Source of the DNA: Fusobacterium massiliense
Lineage (GTDB): Bacteria > Fusobacteriota > Fusobacteriia > Fusobacteriales > Fusobacteriaceae
Reading direction: 5' to 3'
NCBI RefSeq assembly: GCF_900095705.1
Contig: NZ_LT608324.1
Coordinates: 1 to 64,000, forward strand
DNA length: 64,000 nt
Shown piece after piece: positions 1-9,966 of this stretch (the first letter of the stretch is position 1; each line of letters begins with the position of its first letter). The position numbers and the translations under genes are program-made. Under the pieces are notes generated by a model. The model had not been told where the DNA came from. It made no database searches and saw only the letters and a program-made list of their open reading frames with translations.

Positions 1-12
1 TATACTCCTTAG

Positions 13-1519
<1,507 letters not shown>

Positions 1520-1625
1520 TCTTTTTTAAAGCTCATTTGCTTTTTTTGTTTACACCAAATTTATGGTTGCTTTTTGTCTTTTCTCTATTCTGTTGTTAAT
1601 GTCCTTTGTCATATCGACTTCCATA

Positions 1626-1654
1626 ATGATATCACTCTTTATGGTTTATGTCAA
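1626..1654 (-). promoter_or_regulatory. rRNA promoter (-35/-10)
   Basis: On the minus strand TTGACA (1649-1654) is followed after 17 bases by TATCAT (1626-1631), about 110 bases upstream of the 16S 5' end. This is a near-consensus sigma-70 promoter for the rRNA operon. Upstream (1655-1730) the minus strand carries a series of A-tracts that could act as an UP element. The leader between about 1520 and 1618 contains GAGCTTTAAAAAAG just before the 16S, which resembles a boxA antitermination site. Confidence 0.8.
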
Positions 1655-1775
1655 TATTTTTTTTACTTTTTTTCACTTTTTTTCTTTATTGTTTTTTTCT
1701 TTTTTAATTTCAATATTTTTTACTTTTTTTTAATAAATAAATAATTTTATTTTTTTATATAGATTATAAAAGTAA

Positions 1776-1801
1776 AAAGCCGTACCCAATAGCACGGCTT
1801 T
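1776..1801 (-). terminator. Rho-independent terminator of the lipoprotein gene
   Basis: The 8-bp stem AAAGCCGT/ACGGCTTT with a 10-base loop is followed on the minus strand by a T-rich run. It lies 20 bases past the lipoprotein stop codon. Confidence 0.85.
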
Positions 1802-1820
1802 GATTACTAAGATTTAAAAA

Positions 1821-2180
1821 CTATTTTTGAGTTACAGTAACTACTGCTTCTTTAAGGTCACCTAAAGTAAAGTTTCCTTCTTCACCTTTGATATGGATTT
1901 CATTTCCATTTTCATCAGCATATCTTTCACCGTCAGCAGATTCAGCTGCTTTTAATTCATATGCAGTTCCTGCTTCATCAGTTACAGTTGCAACACCGTC
2001 AGCGATTGATACAGTGAATACCTTTCCATCTTCAGTTTTAGCTTCATAAGTTACTGCAGTTGCTTCTGCTGGTGCAGCTGCTTCTGCTGCTGGTTGTTCA
2101 GCAGGTTTTTCCTCAGTTTTTTGTCCACAAGCTACTAAAAATAAACTCATAGCTAGTGCTAACATAGCAAATTTTTTCAT
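1821..2180 (-). CDS. Small predicted lipoprotein, Ala/Glu-rich
   Basis: A 119-residue protein of unknown function. The N-terminus has a lysine pair, a hydrophobic stretch and a lipobox LVAC, so it should be cleaved before Cys18 and lipidated. A low-complexity Ala/Pro/Glu linker (about residues 24-42) follows, then a small acidic domain of about 75 residues rich in Thr, Val, Glu and Gly, probably beta-stranded. AAGGAGGG precedes the ATG. It is a single gene with its own promoter and terminator, which suggests a separately expressed envelope protein. I do not recognise a family, and the call rests on the lipobox. Confidence 0.85.
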   Translation of the reverse strand: MKKFAMLALAMSLFLVACGQKTEEKPAEQPAAEAAAPAEATAVTYEAKTEDGKVFTVSIADGVATVTDEAGTAYELKAAESADGERYADENGNEIHIKGEEGNFTLGDLKEAVVTVTQK

Positions 2181-2211
2181 CTTTATAATCCCTCCTTGAT
2201 TTTATTTCGTT

Positions 2212-2240
2212 ATAATACATCATTTTTTTCTAAAAATCAA
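2212..2240 (-). promoter_or_regulatory. Promoter of the lipoprotein gene
   Basis: On the minus strand TTGATT (2235-2240), a 17-base spacer and TATTAT (2212-2217) lie about 35 bases upstream of the ATG. Confidence 0.6.
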
Positions 2241-2495
2241 GCTTTTTTTTATTTTTTTTAAAATTTTATTTATGTTTGTTTTTTGAATTTTTTAATTTCT
2301 TTTTTATGCTATGTTTGTTTTTAAAACACTTTTATTCTTTTTGAATTAACTCTTTAAATAAGCTTGATAAAAAAAATGAATATTTTATATTTTATTAATA
2401 TATTAAAGAAATTTAACTTTAGTAATTATTTACTATAAAAATATATCAAAATACAAACATAATAAAATACAAACATAATAAAGAATTCTTACATT
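2241..2495. other. AT-rich intergenic stretch with 9-bp inverted/direct repeats
   Basis: No gene is visible between the lipoprotein promoter and the lgt stop. The stretch holds TATGTTTGT twice (2271-2279, 2310-2318) and its reverse complement ACAAACATA twice (2453-2461, 2469-2477). The last two sit inside a 16-base tandem duplication. No clear terminator for lgt was found. Confidence 0.6.
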
Positions 2496-3359
2496 TTATC
2501 TTTTATTTCTGCCAACTTTTAACATAAATATAGAAATAAGAATTAACACTACACTTATCACATGAGGAGCTCTAAATCCAAAAAACATTAAATCTTCTGC
2601 CCTAAAGAAACTTACAAGAACTCTATTTATCGAATAGATTATAATATACCACCACCATAAATAACCAACCGGTCTATTTTCTTTTTTTCTAAGAACAAAC
2701 CAAATTATGAAAAACCCAATCAAATTTAAGACTAATTCATAAAGCATAGCAGGGTGTAATGCTAAATTTGAAAACTCACTTCCTGCTGGAGAACTCACTG
2801 GAAATACAACCCCCCATGGAACTAAGTCTTTAAAAGAACTTTTCTCTGTAACAGATAATCCTAGATAATAATTATACCATTCATAAAACTTTGGTTTCAA
2901 ATTAAATATTACAGAAAGAGGTGTGAAAGTTGGAACACCGTGAACTTCTCCATTCATAAAATTTCCTATTCTACCTATAGCCTGTCCTAAAATAAAAGGT
3001 GCAGCTGCAAAATCTCCTAATTTTAGGGGATTTATCTTTTTTATTTTTCCATATATTACTGTTCCAATAATTCCACCAATAATTCCACCGTGTATAGCCA
3101 TTCCACCATGCCAAACAGCTGGTATTTCAGCCGGATATTGTAAATAATGGTTTAAATTGAATAAAACATAATATATTCTACCTCCAATAAGTCCAGATAT
3201 AATGGCTACAAAAGCATAATTCTCAATCAATTCTGAATTAAAACCTTCATCTTTTGCCATCTTTTTAGCTATAGATATTCCTGTTATAAAAGCTATGGCA
3301 TACATAAGCCCATAGTAATGTATTTCAAAATTTCCTATTTTCAAAAGTATTGGATTCAT
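2496..3359 (-). CDS. lgt: Prolipoprotein diacylglyceryl transferase
   Basis: This inner-membrane enzyme moves diacylglycerol from phosphatidylglycerol to the lipobox cysteine of prolipoproteins. The 287-residue length is normal. The family signature around residues 137-150 is seen (GRIGNFMNGEVHG, containing the conserved RIGNFxNxE), as is the earlier HGGxxxHGG segment (WHGGMAIHGGIIGG). About seven hydrophobic segments are present. The ATG is preceded by AAGGAGAAA. It is the last gene of alr-popT-lgt, 15 bases after the DUF368 gene. Window proteins such as the 1821-2180 lipoprotein are its expected substrates. Confidence 0.95.
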   Translation of the reverse strand: MNPILLKIGNFEIHYYGLMYAIAFITGISIAKKMAKDEGFNSELIENYAFVAIISGLIGGRIYYVLFNLNHYLQYPAEIPAVWHGGMAIHGGIIGGIIGTVIYGKIKKINPLKLGDFAAAPFILGQAIGRIGNFMNGEVHGVPTFTPLSVIFNLKPKFYEWYNYYLGLSVTEKSSFKDLVPWGVVFPVSSPAGSEFSNLALHPAMLYELVLNLIGFFIIWFVLRKKENRPVGYLWWWYIIIYSINRVLVSFFRAEDLMFFGFRAPHVISVVLILISIFMLKVGRNKR

Positions 3360-3374
3360 CTAATTTCTCCTTTT

Positions 3375-4157
3375 TTATATACTTAACCACATTTGAATTA
3401 TTGAAAATACTATAATGCCTTCAATAAAAAACAGTGTTCTCTCTCTGTAATTTTTTAACAAATAATTTATTCCTTTAGAAAATATCACCAAACCTGCCCC
3501 TACTCCTAAGGCTAAAACTATCAATGGAATAAATATTATATAATTTTTATCTTTTAATGCTAAAGATAAAGAAGATATTAAATAAACTACATTATAATAT
3601 TCTCCAAGCATCATCAACAAAAGTGAACCAGATATTCCAGGTATTATCATAGCCCCTGCTGCAACAAGTCCACAGAAAAACAATTTTATTAAATATGAAG
3701 TTGCAAAGTTAGTGTTTTCTACAAGTTGAATAGTTACAGCTCCTGTTGTTTTATCTCCAAATTTTAAACTTAAAAATATAAACACTATCATAATTATTGC
3801 ACCATATATAAAAGAAAGTATATTTTTTCTTTTCTTATAATCTAGACCTTTTACAATATAAGGTATAGATGGCAATATAAGTAATGTAAATACTCCAACT
3901 GTTATTTTTGGAAAATTAGTTATGGAGTATTTTATTAAATTTGCAAACAAGAATATTCCTGTCCCTGCTCCAATTAAAACTACCAACAAATAAAGAAAAT
4001 AAGAAACTTTAGTCTTCCTATCTACCAAGAAAAAATTTCCTATTTTTTCTGTTATTGGGTCATATACATTAAGCATAACAGCTAAAGTTCCACCTGACAC
4101 TCCTGGAATAATATTTGCTATCCCTATAATAATTGATTTCAAAAAAAGTAATAACAT
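3375..4157 (-). CDS. DUF368 membrane protein, PopT-type undecaprenyl phosphate translocase
   Basis: A polytopic membrane protein of 260 residues. The DUF368 repeat motif occurs twice: ANIIPGVSGGTLAVML near the N-terminus and AMIIPGISGSLLLMML around residue 170. This internal duplication is typical of the family. DUF368 proteins have been linked to recycling undecaprenyl phosphate across the cytoplasmic membrane (PopT), so a role in cell-wall lipid carrier return is likely but inferred from family knowledge. It lies 13 bases after alr and 15 bases before lgt, which fits an envelope-biogenesis operon. Confidence 0.85.
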   Translation of the reverse strand: MLLLFLKSIIIGIANIIPGVSGGTLAVMLNVYDPITEKIGNFFLVDRKTKVSYFLYLLVVLIGAGTGIFLFANLIKYSITNFPKITVGVFTLLILPSIPYIVKGLDYKKRKNILSFIYGAIIMIVFIFLSLKFGDKTTGAVTIQLVENTNFATSYLIKLFFCGLVAAGAMIIPGISGSLLLMMLGEYYNVVYLISSLSLALKDKNYIIFIPLIVLALGVGAGLVIFSKGINYLLKNYRERTLFFIEGIIVFSIIQMWLSI

Positions 4158-4170
4158 TAATCAAAACTCC

Positions 4171-5235
4171 TTATCTTTTAAAAATTCTTTTTATTCTCAA
4201 TGGAGATATAGCTATTAAAAGCTCAAGCATACTACAACCTGTCTTAGCTTTTATTTCATTTGGTCTATGATATATTTGAACAGGGTCTCCAACATTTACT
4301 CTATCATCTACTTCTATAAAAGAATAGTCCATAGTTACTTGAGATACAGTGTATTCTTTTTTATTTATTAAGCAAACTGTATGTAAATTTGCCTTTAAAA
4401 AACCATCTCCATATCCTAATTTTATTTTAGCTATTTTTTGTGTACTAGTATTTAAACTATCTAAGCCTTCGTAAGCTATATATTTTAACTCATCAACATA
4501 GCTAACTGAAGCAACTCTCCCCATAAGACCTGTAAAAACCGGCTTTAACTCCATATCATAAAAACCTGCCTCTTGAAGTCCATACATAAGCATCCCAGTT
4601 CTTAAATGAGTTACAATTTCACAGTCATAATTAAAAATTCCAGCCGCATTTTGTAAATGTATCATTTGAAAATTTGCTTTTCCAAAACTATTTACAAGCT
4701 CAGTAAATTTTTTAATCAATTCTAAGCCATCATCATAACTAGATGAAAAAAGATGTGAATATATTCCCATAAATTTTAAACTATTATATTTAACAATTTG
4801 TTTTACTTCATCAACTTCTTCATATTTTATCCCATTTCTTCCATAACCAAAGTCTATTTTTAATGATAATCTCTCACTATCTATTTTATTAGCCAAGAAA
4901 TCTTTTAAATCTTTTATATTGTTTACACTAGGACATATTTGCTTATATTTATTTATAATTTCAATATCTTCAACACTTTCTAAGACTAAAATTCTAAAAT
5001 CTTCGATAGAATATTCTTTTAAATACTCTATAACAGATATTGCTTCTGAAAATCTAGCTGTTGCCCATGTTTTTATTCCAAAATCATATAGTGCTTTTGA
5101 AATTTGAAGTATATCATGCCCATACGCATTTGCTTTTATAATTGGTAACAATTCTTTTCCTCTATAATTTTTTAAATAATTAATATTTGAATATAAAGCC
5201 TTTTTATCTAATTCCATATAAAATGAAGTATCCAT
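4171..5235 (-). CDS. alr: Alanine racemase
   Basis: This PLP enzyme interconverts L- and D-alanine for peptidoglycan. The PLP lysine motif IKANAYGH is near residues 33-40. The C-terminal half carries the second-domain catalytic region (TMDYSFIEV, conserved as the TMDxxxxD segment). I place the start at the ATG at 5235 (354 residues) because GGAGG sits 7 bases upstream; an upstream in-frame TTG would overlap that site. An extended -10 (TGATATAAT, TATAAT at 5277-5282) precedes it. It is the first gene of the alr-popT-lgt operon, divergent from the permease gene. Confidence 0.92.
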   Translation of the reverse strand: MDTSFYMELDKKALYSNINYLKNYRGKELLPIIKANAYGHDILQISKALYDFGIKTWATARFSEAISVIEYLKEYSIEDFRILVLESVEDIEIINKYKQICPSVNNIKDLKDFLANKIDSERLSLKIDFGYGRNGIKYEEVDEVKQIVKYNSLKFMGIYSHLFSSSYDDGLELIKKFTELVNSFGKANFQMIHLQNAAGIFNYDCEIVTHLRTGMLMYGLQEAGFYDMELKPVFTGLMGRVASVSYVDELKYIAYEGLDSLNTSTQKIAKIKLGYGDGFLKANLHTVCLINKKEYTVSQVTMDYSFIEVDDRVNVGDPVQIYHRPNEIKAKTGCSMLELLIAISPLRIKRIFKR

Positions 5236-5276
5236 TTTCAATCCTCCGGTAAATTTACTAATTATTTTATCTTAGT

Positions 5277-5285
5277 ATTATATCA
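5277..5285 (-). promoter_or_regulatory. Extended -10 promoter of alr operon
   Basis: The minus strand reads TGATATAAT, an extended -10, about 42 bases before the alr ATG. No convincing -35 is seen. The same TGATATAAT form recurs upstream of azlC and the hemolysin III gene. Confidence 0.55.
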
Positions 5286-5390
5286 TAGATTAATAAATTT
5301 TATTAGTTTTATATCCTCTTGTATTATTCCATATTTACTGATAAAATGAAAGCTGTCTAAAAATATAAAAATATGAAAAGGAGTTTTATT

Positions 5391-6455
5391 ATGAATGTTA
5401 ATGATGTACTTGCAGCTCTAGGCGTTGTATTAAATGGTATACCTCAAGCTTTACTCGCTGCATCTTATGGTTTTTCTTCTGTTCCGACGGCTTTTGGTTT
5501 TATACTTGGAGCAGCAGCTTGTTTGTTTTACGGTTCTGCTATTCCAATTTCATTCCAGGCAGAAACTATAGCACTTGCTGGAATTTTAGGTAAAGATATT
5601 AGAGAAAGATTATCTATAATATTTTTCTCTGGGGTTACTATGGCACTTTTAGGAATAACTGGATTTTTATCTTCCATTGTTAATTTTGCAGGTGAAAATA
5701 TAATAAATGCAATGATGGCTGGTGTTGGGCTTATGCTAACTAGAATTTCTTTACAAGGTTTAAAAGAAAGTAAGGTTGTAACAGCCTCATCAATTTTTTC
5801 AGCTTTCATTACTTATTTTTTCTTTGGACAAAATTTAGTTTATACTATAGTTGTTTGTGTGATTTTTTCTAGCTTAGTTGCCAATATATTTAAAATTAAT
5901 TTTGGTGGTGGAATTATAGAAAATTATAAAAAAATTGAAATAAAAAAACCTATAATTAACTTAAATGTAATAAGAGGAGCTTTAGCTTTAGCTTGTTTGA
6001 CTATAGGAGCAAATATTGCTTTTGGTAATATTACAGCCTCTATGACAGGTAAATATACTGCAAACATAGACCAATTAACTATTTATTCTGGACTTGCAGA
6101 TGCAGTATCTTCTTTATTTGGTGGAGGTCCTGTTGAAGCTATAATTTCAGCTACTGCTGCTGCCCCTAATCCTTTATTAAGTGGTGTCTTAATGATGTTA
6201 ATTATGGCTACTATACTATTCTTTGGTCTATTACCAAAAATTAGTAAATATATTCCTGGACACTCAGTTCATGGATTTTTATTTATACTAGGAGCTGTTG
6301 TTACTGTGCCAACTAACACTGCTATGGCTTTTTCAACTGGAAGTCCTCAAGACTACATTGTAGCTGCAACTGCTATGGCTGTAACTGCTGCAAATGACCC
6401 TTTTATTGGATTACTTGTAGCTCTTATTGTTAAATATATATTTGTTTTATTCTAA
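5391..6455 (+). CDS. Putative NCS2-like purine/xanthine-type permease
   Basis: A 354-residue integral membrane protein with about ten hydrophobic segments and glycine-rich helices (for example GLADAVSSLFGGGPVEAIISATAAAPNP). This arrangement resembles NCS2 nucleobase permeases, although it is shorter than the usual 420-460 residues. The start is set at the ATG at 5391, because AAAAGGAG lies 7 bases before it; an ATG 18 bases upstream would overlap the ribosome site. A phosphoribosyltransferase gene follows 18 bases downstream, so uptake followed by phosphoribosylation of a purine base is the likely joint role. The substrate is not determined, and other permease families remain possible. Confidence 0.65.
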   Translation: MNVNDVLAALGVVLNGIPQALLAASYGFSSVPTAFGFILGAAACLFYGSAIPISFQAETIALAGILGKDIRERLSIIFFSGVTMALLGITGFLSSIVNFAGENIINAMMAGVGLMLTRISLQGLKESKVVTASSIFSAFITYFFFGQNLVYTIVVCVIFSSLVANIFKINFGGGIIENYKKIEIKKPIINLNVIRGALALACLTIGANIAFGNITASMTGKYTANIDQLTIYSGLADAVSSLFGGGPVEAIISATAAAPNPLLSGVLMMLIMATILFFGLLPKISKYIPGHSVHGFLFILGAVVTVPTNTAMAFSTGSPQDYIVAATAMAVTAANDPFIGLLVALIVKYIFVLF

Positions 6456-6473
6456 TTAGGGAGGAAAATAAAA

Positions 6474-7007
6474 ATGGATTATTACACTTTGAAAATTGGA
6501 GATTTAGAAAGAAAATTACCTATTATAAAATTATCAGAAGACTTATCAATAGCAAGTTTTGTTATTTTAGGAGATACTGAAATTGTAGAAAAAACTGCTC
6601 CTTTAATAGCAGAAAAATTACCTAAAATTGATTATATAGTTACAGCTGAAGCTAAGGGAGTTCCTTTAGCCTATGAAATTTCTAAAATTTTAAATCTAAA
6701 ATCATATATAGTGGCAAGAAAAAGCGTAAAAGCATATATGAAAGATGTAATTGAAGCTGAGGTTAATTCTATTACAACAACTAATCCACAAAAAATGTAT
6801 TTAAATGGAGAAGATGCTGAAAAAATTAAAGGTAAAAATATAGCTTTAGTAGATGATGTAATTTCAACAGGTGAGTCTCTTTCAACTATCGAATATCTTG
6901 TCAAAAAAGCTGGAGGAAATGTGGTTGCTAAAGCAGCAATACTTGCAGAGGGAGATGCTAAAAATAGAAAAGACATCATTTTTCTACAAGAATTACCTTT
7001 ATTTTAA
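6474..7007 (+). CDS. Phosphoribosyltransferase family protein (purine type)
   Basis: A 177-residue cytoplasmic protein with the type I PRTase PRPP-binding signature IALVDDVISTGESL (about residues 123-136). An apt-like N-terminus (IVTAEAKGVPLAYEIS) binds pyrophosphate in the family. This is closest in layout to adenine phosphoribosyltransferase or xanthine-type enzymes. The preceding permease gene supports purine salvage. GGGAGG precedes the ATG. The exact base is not decided, so no gene symbol is given. Confidence 0.8.
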   Translation: MDYYTLKIGDLERKLPIIKLSEDLSIASFVILGDTEIVEKTAPLIAEKLPKIDYIVTAEAKGVPLAYEISKILNLKSYIVARKSVKAYMKDVIEAEVNSITTTNPQKMYLNGEDAEKIKGKNIALVDDVISTGESLSTIEYLVKKAGGNVVAKAAILAEGDAKNRKDIIFLQELPLF

Positions 7008-7033
7008 ATAATTTAGATTTTTAAACTAAATAA

Positions 7034-7109
7034 AGTCTCTTGATAGCCGTATGAGTTCTACGAGTTCAATAAACACAGACTCTTCAAACTAATACGGATA
7101 TCAGAGACT
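7034..7109 (+). repeat. 76-bp palindromic repeat, copy 1
   Basis: A full copy in plus orientation (AGTCTCTTGA...TCAGAGACT), with arms CCGTAT/ATACGG intact. It lies between the convergent phosphoribosyltransferase and tannase-like genes and may also serve as their terminator. Confidence 0.9.
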
Positions 7110-7195
7110 ATTTTTTATGATTTTTTTATATTTAATTATTAAAAATACCTAAAATTTAATAATACAACTTATCTTTTTTTAAATGAAATATACAA

Positions 7196-8683
7196 TTATT
7201 TATTAACTATCTCATCAATCCAATCAAATAGTTCTTCAAGGTCATAATCTCCACCATGTCCTTGTCCCCAAGGAGAAAAGAAATCAACTTTTTTACCTAT
7301 ATTTTTTAATTTTAAAGATAAAATTACAGGTATAGCTAAAGATGTATCCTTATCTATAATTCCATGTCTAATTCTCCAATATTTAGGAGACTCAGGATTT
7401 TCTATGTAATTCATTGGATTCATTAATTTTATAATATTTGAATCAGCTTTCTCTTCTGAAAATTTTTCTTTATAAAAATTAGCAAAATGCTTATTATCCA
7501 CTATCTTAGTTCCAAAAAGATTATTTTCTCCAGAATCTAAATTAAAGGAATCAAAAGCTGGAGGTGTTTTCATTCTATCTCCTGATTTTATAAATTTATC
7601 CCAATCAGCTGATACAACTTTTGAATTTTCAAATATTAAATATTTTTCATTTTTCAAGTCTTTTCCCTCAGATATTGCTTTATTAGCTGAATCTTTTAAC
7701 ACAGTTGACAAATAATTTTTAAAACTTCCATTTCCTTCTTCATCTAAATATAAAGTATTTCCATTTTCATCTTTTAAAGAAAGATTATTTAAATAAATTG
7801 AAAAAAGCGGTTTTAGAGTATTTGAAATTTCTATTTCATTTTTATTTAATTCACCCTTTTGAATAGAACGTTTAAGACTTCTATCATTGAATTCCTCAGA
7901 GCTCGTATTTCTTGTTATAATCATTTTTGAATAATTATTTATACCATTAAATTGCCATTCATATGCTATGTCTGCATTTTCTAAATTTGTAATAGGACAA
8001 TATGATGAAACTGCATAGATATCATCTCTCCCTTCAACTGCTCCAATTTCATCTAAATATTTATTATAATCTTTAGAATTAGCACTAGCTCCTAAAAGAG
8101 CTGATAGAGCTCCTCCTGCACTTGTTCCATTTGAAATAATTTTTTCTGCATTACCCGGCATATCTTTATCATTGTAATGTAAATATCTTACTACTGCTTT
8201 TAAGTCTACTATACCTGCAGGAGCTTTTCCGGTATATAAACCTTCTTTATCTGTCAATGTTCTACCTCTTAATGCAGGAGAAACTACAACATATCCTTTT
8301 GATAAAGCATATAAAATAGAATTTGGACTCCCATCTTTTTTTAAATCAGGTTTTTCTATTTTACCCGGCATATATCCCCCAACAGAATTAGGTAAAAATA
8401 TCGGAGCCGTTTCCGAGTTATATTTTCCTATGCTCTCATTTTTAAAATATTCTTCAGGAATATATACATTCATACTTTGATAAGCTATATCAACAGGTTT
8501 AGCAACATAAATTATATTTTCAAAAGAACAATATTTTATATTTTTCCCATTTATACTAGCTTCCTTTATTAAATAATTATTCTTATCAAATTTTAACTTA
8601 CTATTGATAGAAATTTCTTTCTCTTGTGAAAATAATAAAGTTGAAAAAAGATTAAAAAATAAAAATAGATTTAATTTTCTCAT
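7196..8683 (-). CDS. Secreted tannase-like alpha/beta hydrolase (subtype B tannase family)
   Basis: A 495-residue protein with an N-terminal signal peptide (hydrophobic residues 5-19), so exported. The nucleophile elbow GTSAGG places the catalytic serine at about residue 188. Near the C-terminus RHGIIDKDTS offers the acid (about Asp444) and GQGHGGDYD the histidine (about His476), the same order as in subtype B tannases such as TanLp1. A highly active tannase is known from F. nucleatum subsp. polymorphum, so gallate-ester hydrolysis is the best guess. A different esterase activity is possible. AGGAGG precedes the ATG. It is a single gene with the 76-bp repeat downstream. Confidence 0.78.
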   Translation of the reverse strand: MRKLNLFLFFNLFSTLLFSQEKEISINSKLKFDKNNYLIKEASINGKNIKYCSFENIIYVAKPVDIAYQSMNVYIPEEYFKNESIGKYNSETAPIFLPNSVGGYMPGKIEKPDLKKDGSPNSILYALSKGYVVVSPALRGRTLTDKEGLYTGKAPAGIVDLKAVVRYLHYNDKDMPGNAEKIISNGTSAGGALSALLGASANSKDYNKYLDEIGAVEGRDDIYAVSSYCPITNLENADIAYEWQFNGINNYSKMIITRNTSSEEFNDRSLKRSIQKGELNKNEIEISNTLKPLFSIYLNNLSLKDENGNTLYLDEEGNGSFKNYLSTVLKDSANKAISEGKDLKNEKYLIFENSKVVSADWDKFIKSGDRMKTPPAFDSFNLDSGENNLFGTKIVDNKHFANFYKEKFSEEKADSNIIKLMNPMNYIENPESPKYWRIRHGIIDKDTSLAIPVILSLKLKNIGKKVDFFSPWGQGHGGDYDLEELFDWIDEIVNK

Positions 8684-8720
8684 AAAAAAATTCCTCCTAA
8701 AATAATATAAAAATAATTTA

Positions 8721-9044
8721 TTACAATTGATTTAATATTAATAAATAAAAAATTGTTCCAAGCAAAATTGATAGCATCAAATTTCTTTTCAAAACTTGTA
8801 ATATAGTTAAAACAATTAAAGTTAAAATCTCTGGTATACCATATGGATAAATAGAGAATTTTACTGTACTAAAACAGAAGCAAAACAAAATTGCCATTAA
8901 TGAGAATGGCAAGTATTTTTCATAATATTTTAAAATATTAGGTAAATCTCTTTTCGAAAAGATAATATGAGGTAAAGTTCTTGTAATTATAATGCTAAGA
9001 GCAATAACTAAAATAATTATAAAAATTTCTAAGCTACTATACAT
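8721..9044 (-). CDS. azlD: AzlD-type branched-chain amino acid transport subunit
   Basis: A 107-residue membrane protein with three to four hydrophobic helices and the AzlD feature ITRTLPHIIF near the N-terminus. It is the small partner of AzlC in a two-component exporter of branched-chain amino acids and analogues. Its start codon shares a base with the azlC stop, and AAAGGGGG lies just upstream. The coupling supports joint function. Confidence 0.85.
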   Translation of the reverse strand: MYSSLEIFIIILVIALSIIITRTLPHIIFSKRDLPNILKYYEKYLPFSLMAILFCFCFSTVKFSIYPYGIPEILTLIVLTILQVLKRNLMLSILLGTIFYLLILNQL

Positions 9045-9733
9045 TAAATTTTACCCCCTTTGTTTGTAGCTAATTTTTTCTTAAGTAAAAGTAAAGCTAA
9101 CATTGAAAAAATTATTGCTAGTAATATAAAATTATTCCCTACTAACAAAAATGCAGCAACAGAACAAAATAATCCTACTGTTGTCGGTACATAAGATTTA
9201 TCAAGCAATAATTGTGACAACATAACTAAAAAGAAAAACTCAGTTATTACATAATCTATTCCTGGAATAGATATTGAAATAAAGCCTCCGACTGTACATC
9301 CTAAAACCCAACTAGCATAAGCTATAAATGCTATCCATAGCATTGTTTTTGTTCTATTTAAATAATTAGGTATTTTGGAACTTGTAAAGACTGAATAAAC
9401 TTCATCTGTAAGTGTCAAAACTAAAAAAATATATTTTAAACAAGATTCTTTCTTTATTTTTTTAAATTCATCTATATGTGTCAAGCCATAAAAAATATAC
9501 CTTGAGTTTACAAATAGTGAAATTAAAAATATACTAAATAAAGGTGTATGATTTTTTAAAAATCCCACCATTAATATTTGAATAGAACCCCCATATATTA
9601 AAAGTGCTGATAAAAAAGACCATAATGGTCCATATCCAACTTCTTTCATTAGTATACCAAAAGCAACACCTATAAATATATAAGCAAAACTTATAGGAAG
9701 TACTTTTTTCATTGCAAATTTAAATTCTTCCAT
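9044..9733 (-). CDS. azlC: AzlC family branched-chain amino acid exporter
   Basis: An integral membrane protein of 229 residues from the ATG at 9733. A TTG 15 bases upstream is open too, but the GGGGTG just before the ATG favours the shorter form. The AzlC signature PISFAYIFIGVAFGIL is at the N-terminus and LLIYGGSIQILMVGFL around residue 50. It forms the large subunit with AzlD. An extended -10 (TGATATAAT, 9767-9775) lies upstream. The 76-bp repeat (9840-9915) separates it from the thioredoxin-like gene. Confidence 0.88.
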   Translation of the reverse strand: MEEFKFAMKKVLPISFAYIFIGVAFGILMKEVGYGPLWSFLSALLIYGGSIQILMVGFLKNHTPLFSIFLISLFVNSRYIFYGLTHIDEFKKIKKESCLKYIFLVLTLTDEVYSVFTSSKIPNYLNRTKTMLWIAFIAYASWVLGCTVGGFISISIPGIDYVITEFFFLVMLSQLLLDKSYVPTTVGLFCSVAAFLLVGNNFILLAIIFSMLALLLLKKKLATNKGGKI

Positions 9734-9766
9734 AAAACACCCCAACAATAAATATTAATGGCGTTT

Positions 9767-9775
9767 ATTATATCA
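9767..9775 (-). promoter_or_regulatory. Extended -10 promoter of azlCD
   Basis: The minus strand reads TGATATAAT about 35 bases upstream of the azlC ATG. No clear -35 is seen. Confidence 0.5.
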
Positions 9776-9839
9776 TATATTTAAAAAACAATAAAAAATA
9801 TATTTTAAAAATTTTTAACAAATTTTATAAAATAAATAA

Positions 9840-9915
9840 AGTCTCTTGACAGCCATATGAGTTCTACAAGCTCAATGAACACAGGCTCTTCGAACTAATA
9901 TGGACATCAGAGACT
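9840..9915 (+). repeat. 76-bp palindromic repeat, copy 2
   Basis: A full copy. Both stem arms differ from the usual sequence together (CCATAT with ATATGG in place of CCGTAT with ATACGG), so pairing is kept. The conserved tail AATTTTTATTTTTTAATTTTATAC follows at 9916 onward. It lies between tandem minus-strand genes. Confidence 0.9.
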
Positions 9916-9966
9916 AATTTTTATTTTTTAATTTTATACTTTTCTATAGATTAAAATTAATAAAAT

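Noticed and set aside
5242-5390. Purine riboswitch before the permease gene
   Set aside because: None of the conserved purine-aptamer loop sequences is visible in the 150-base divergent region.
5528-5809. Minus-strand frame of 93 codons opposite the permease gene
   Set aside because: It lies wholly inside a well-supported gene and has no ribosome site or family features.
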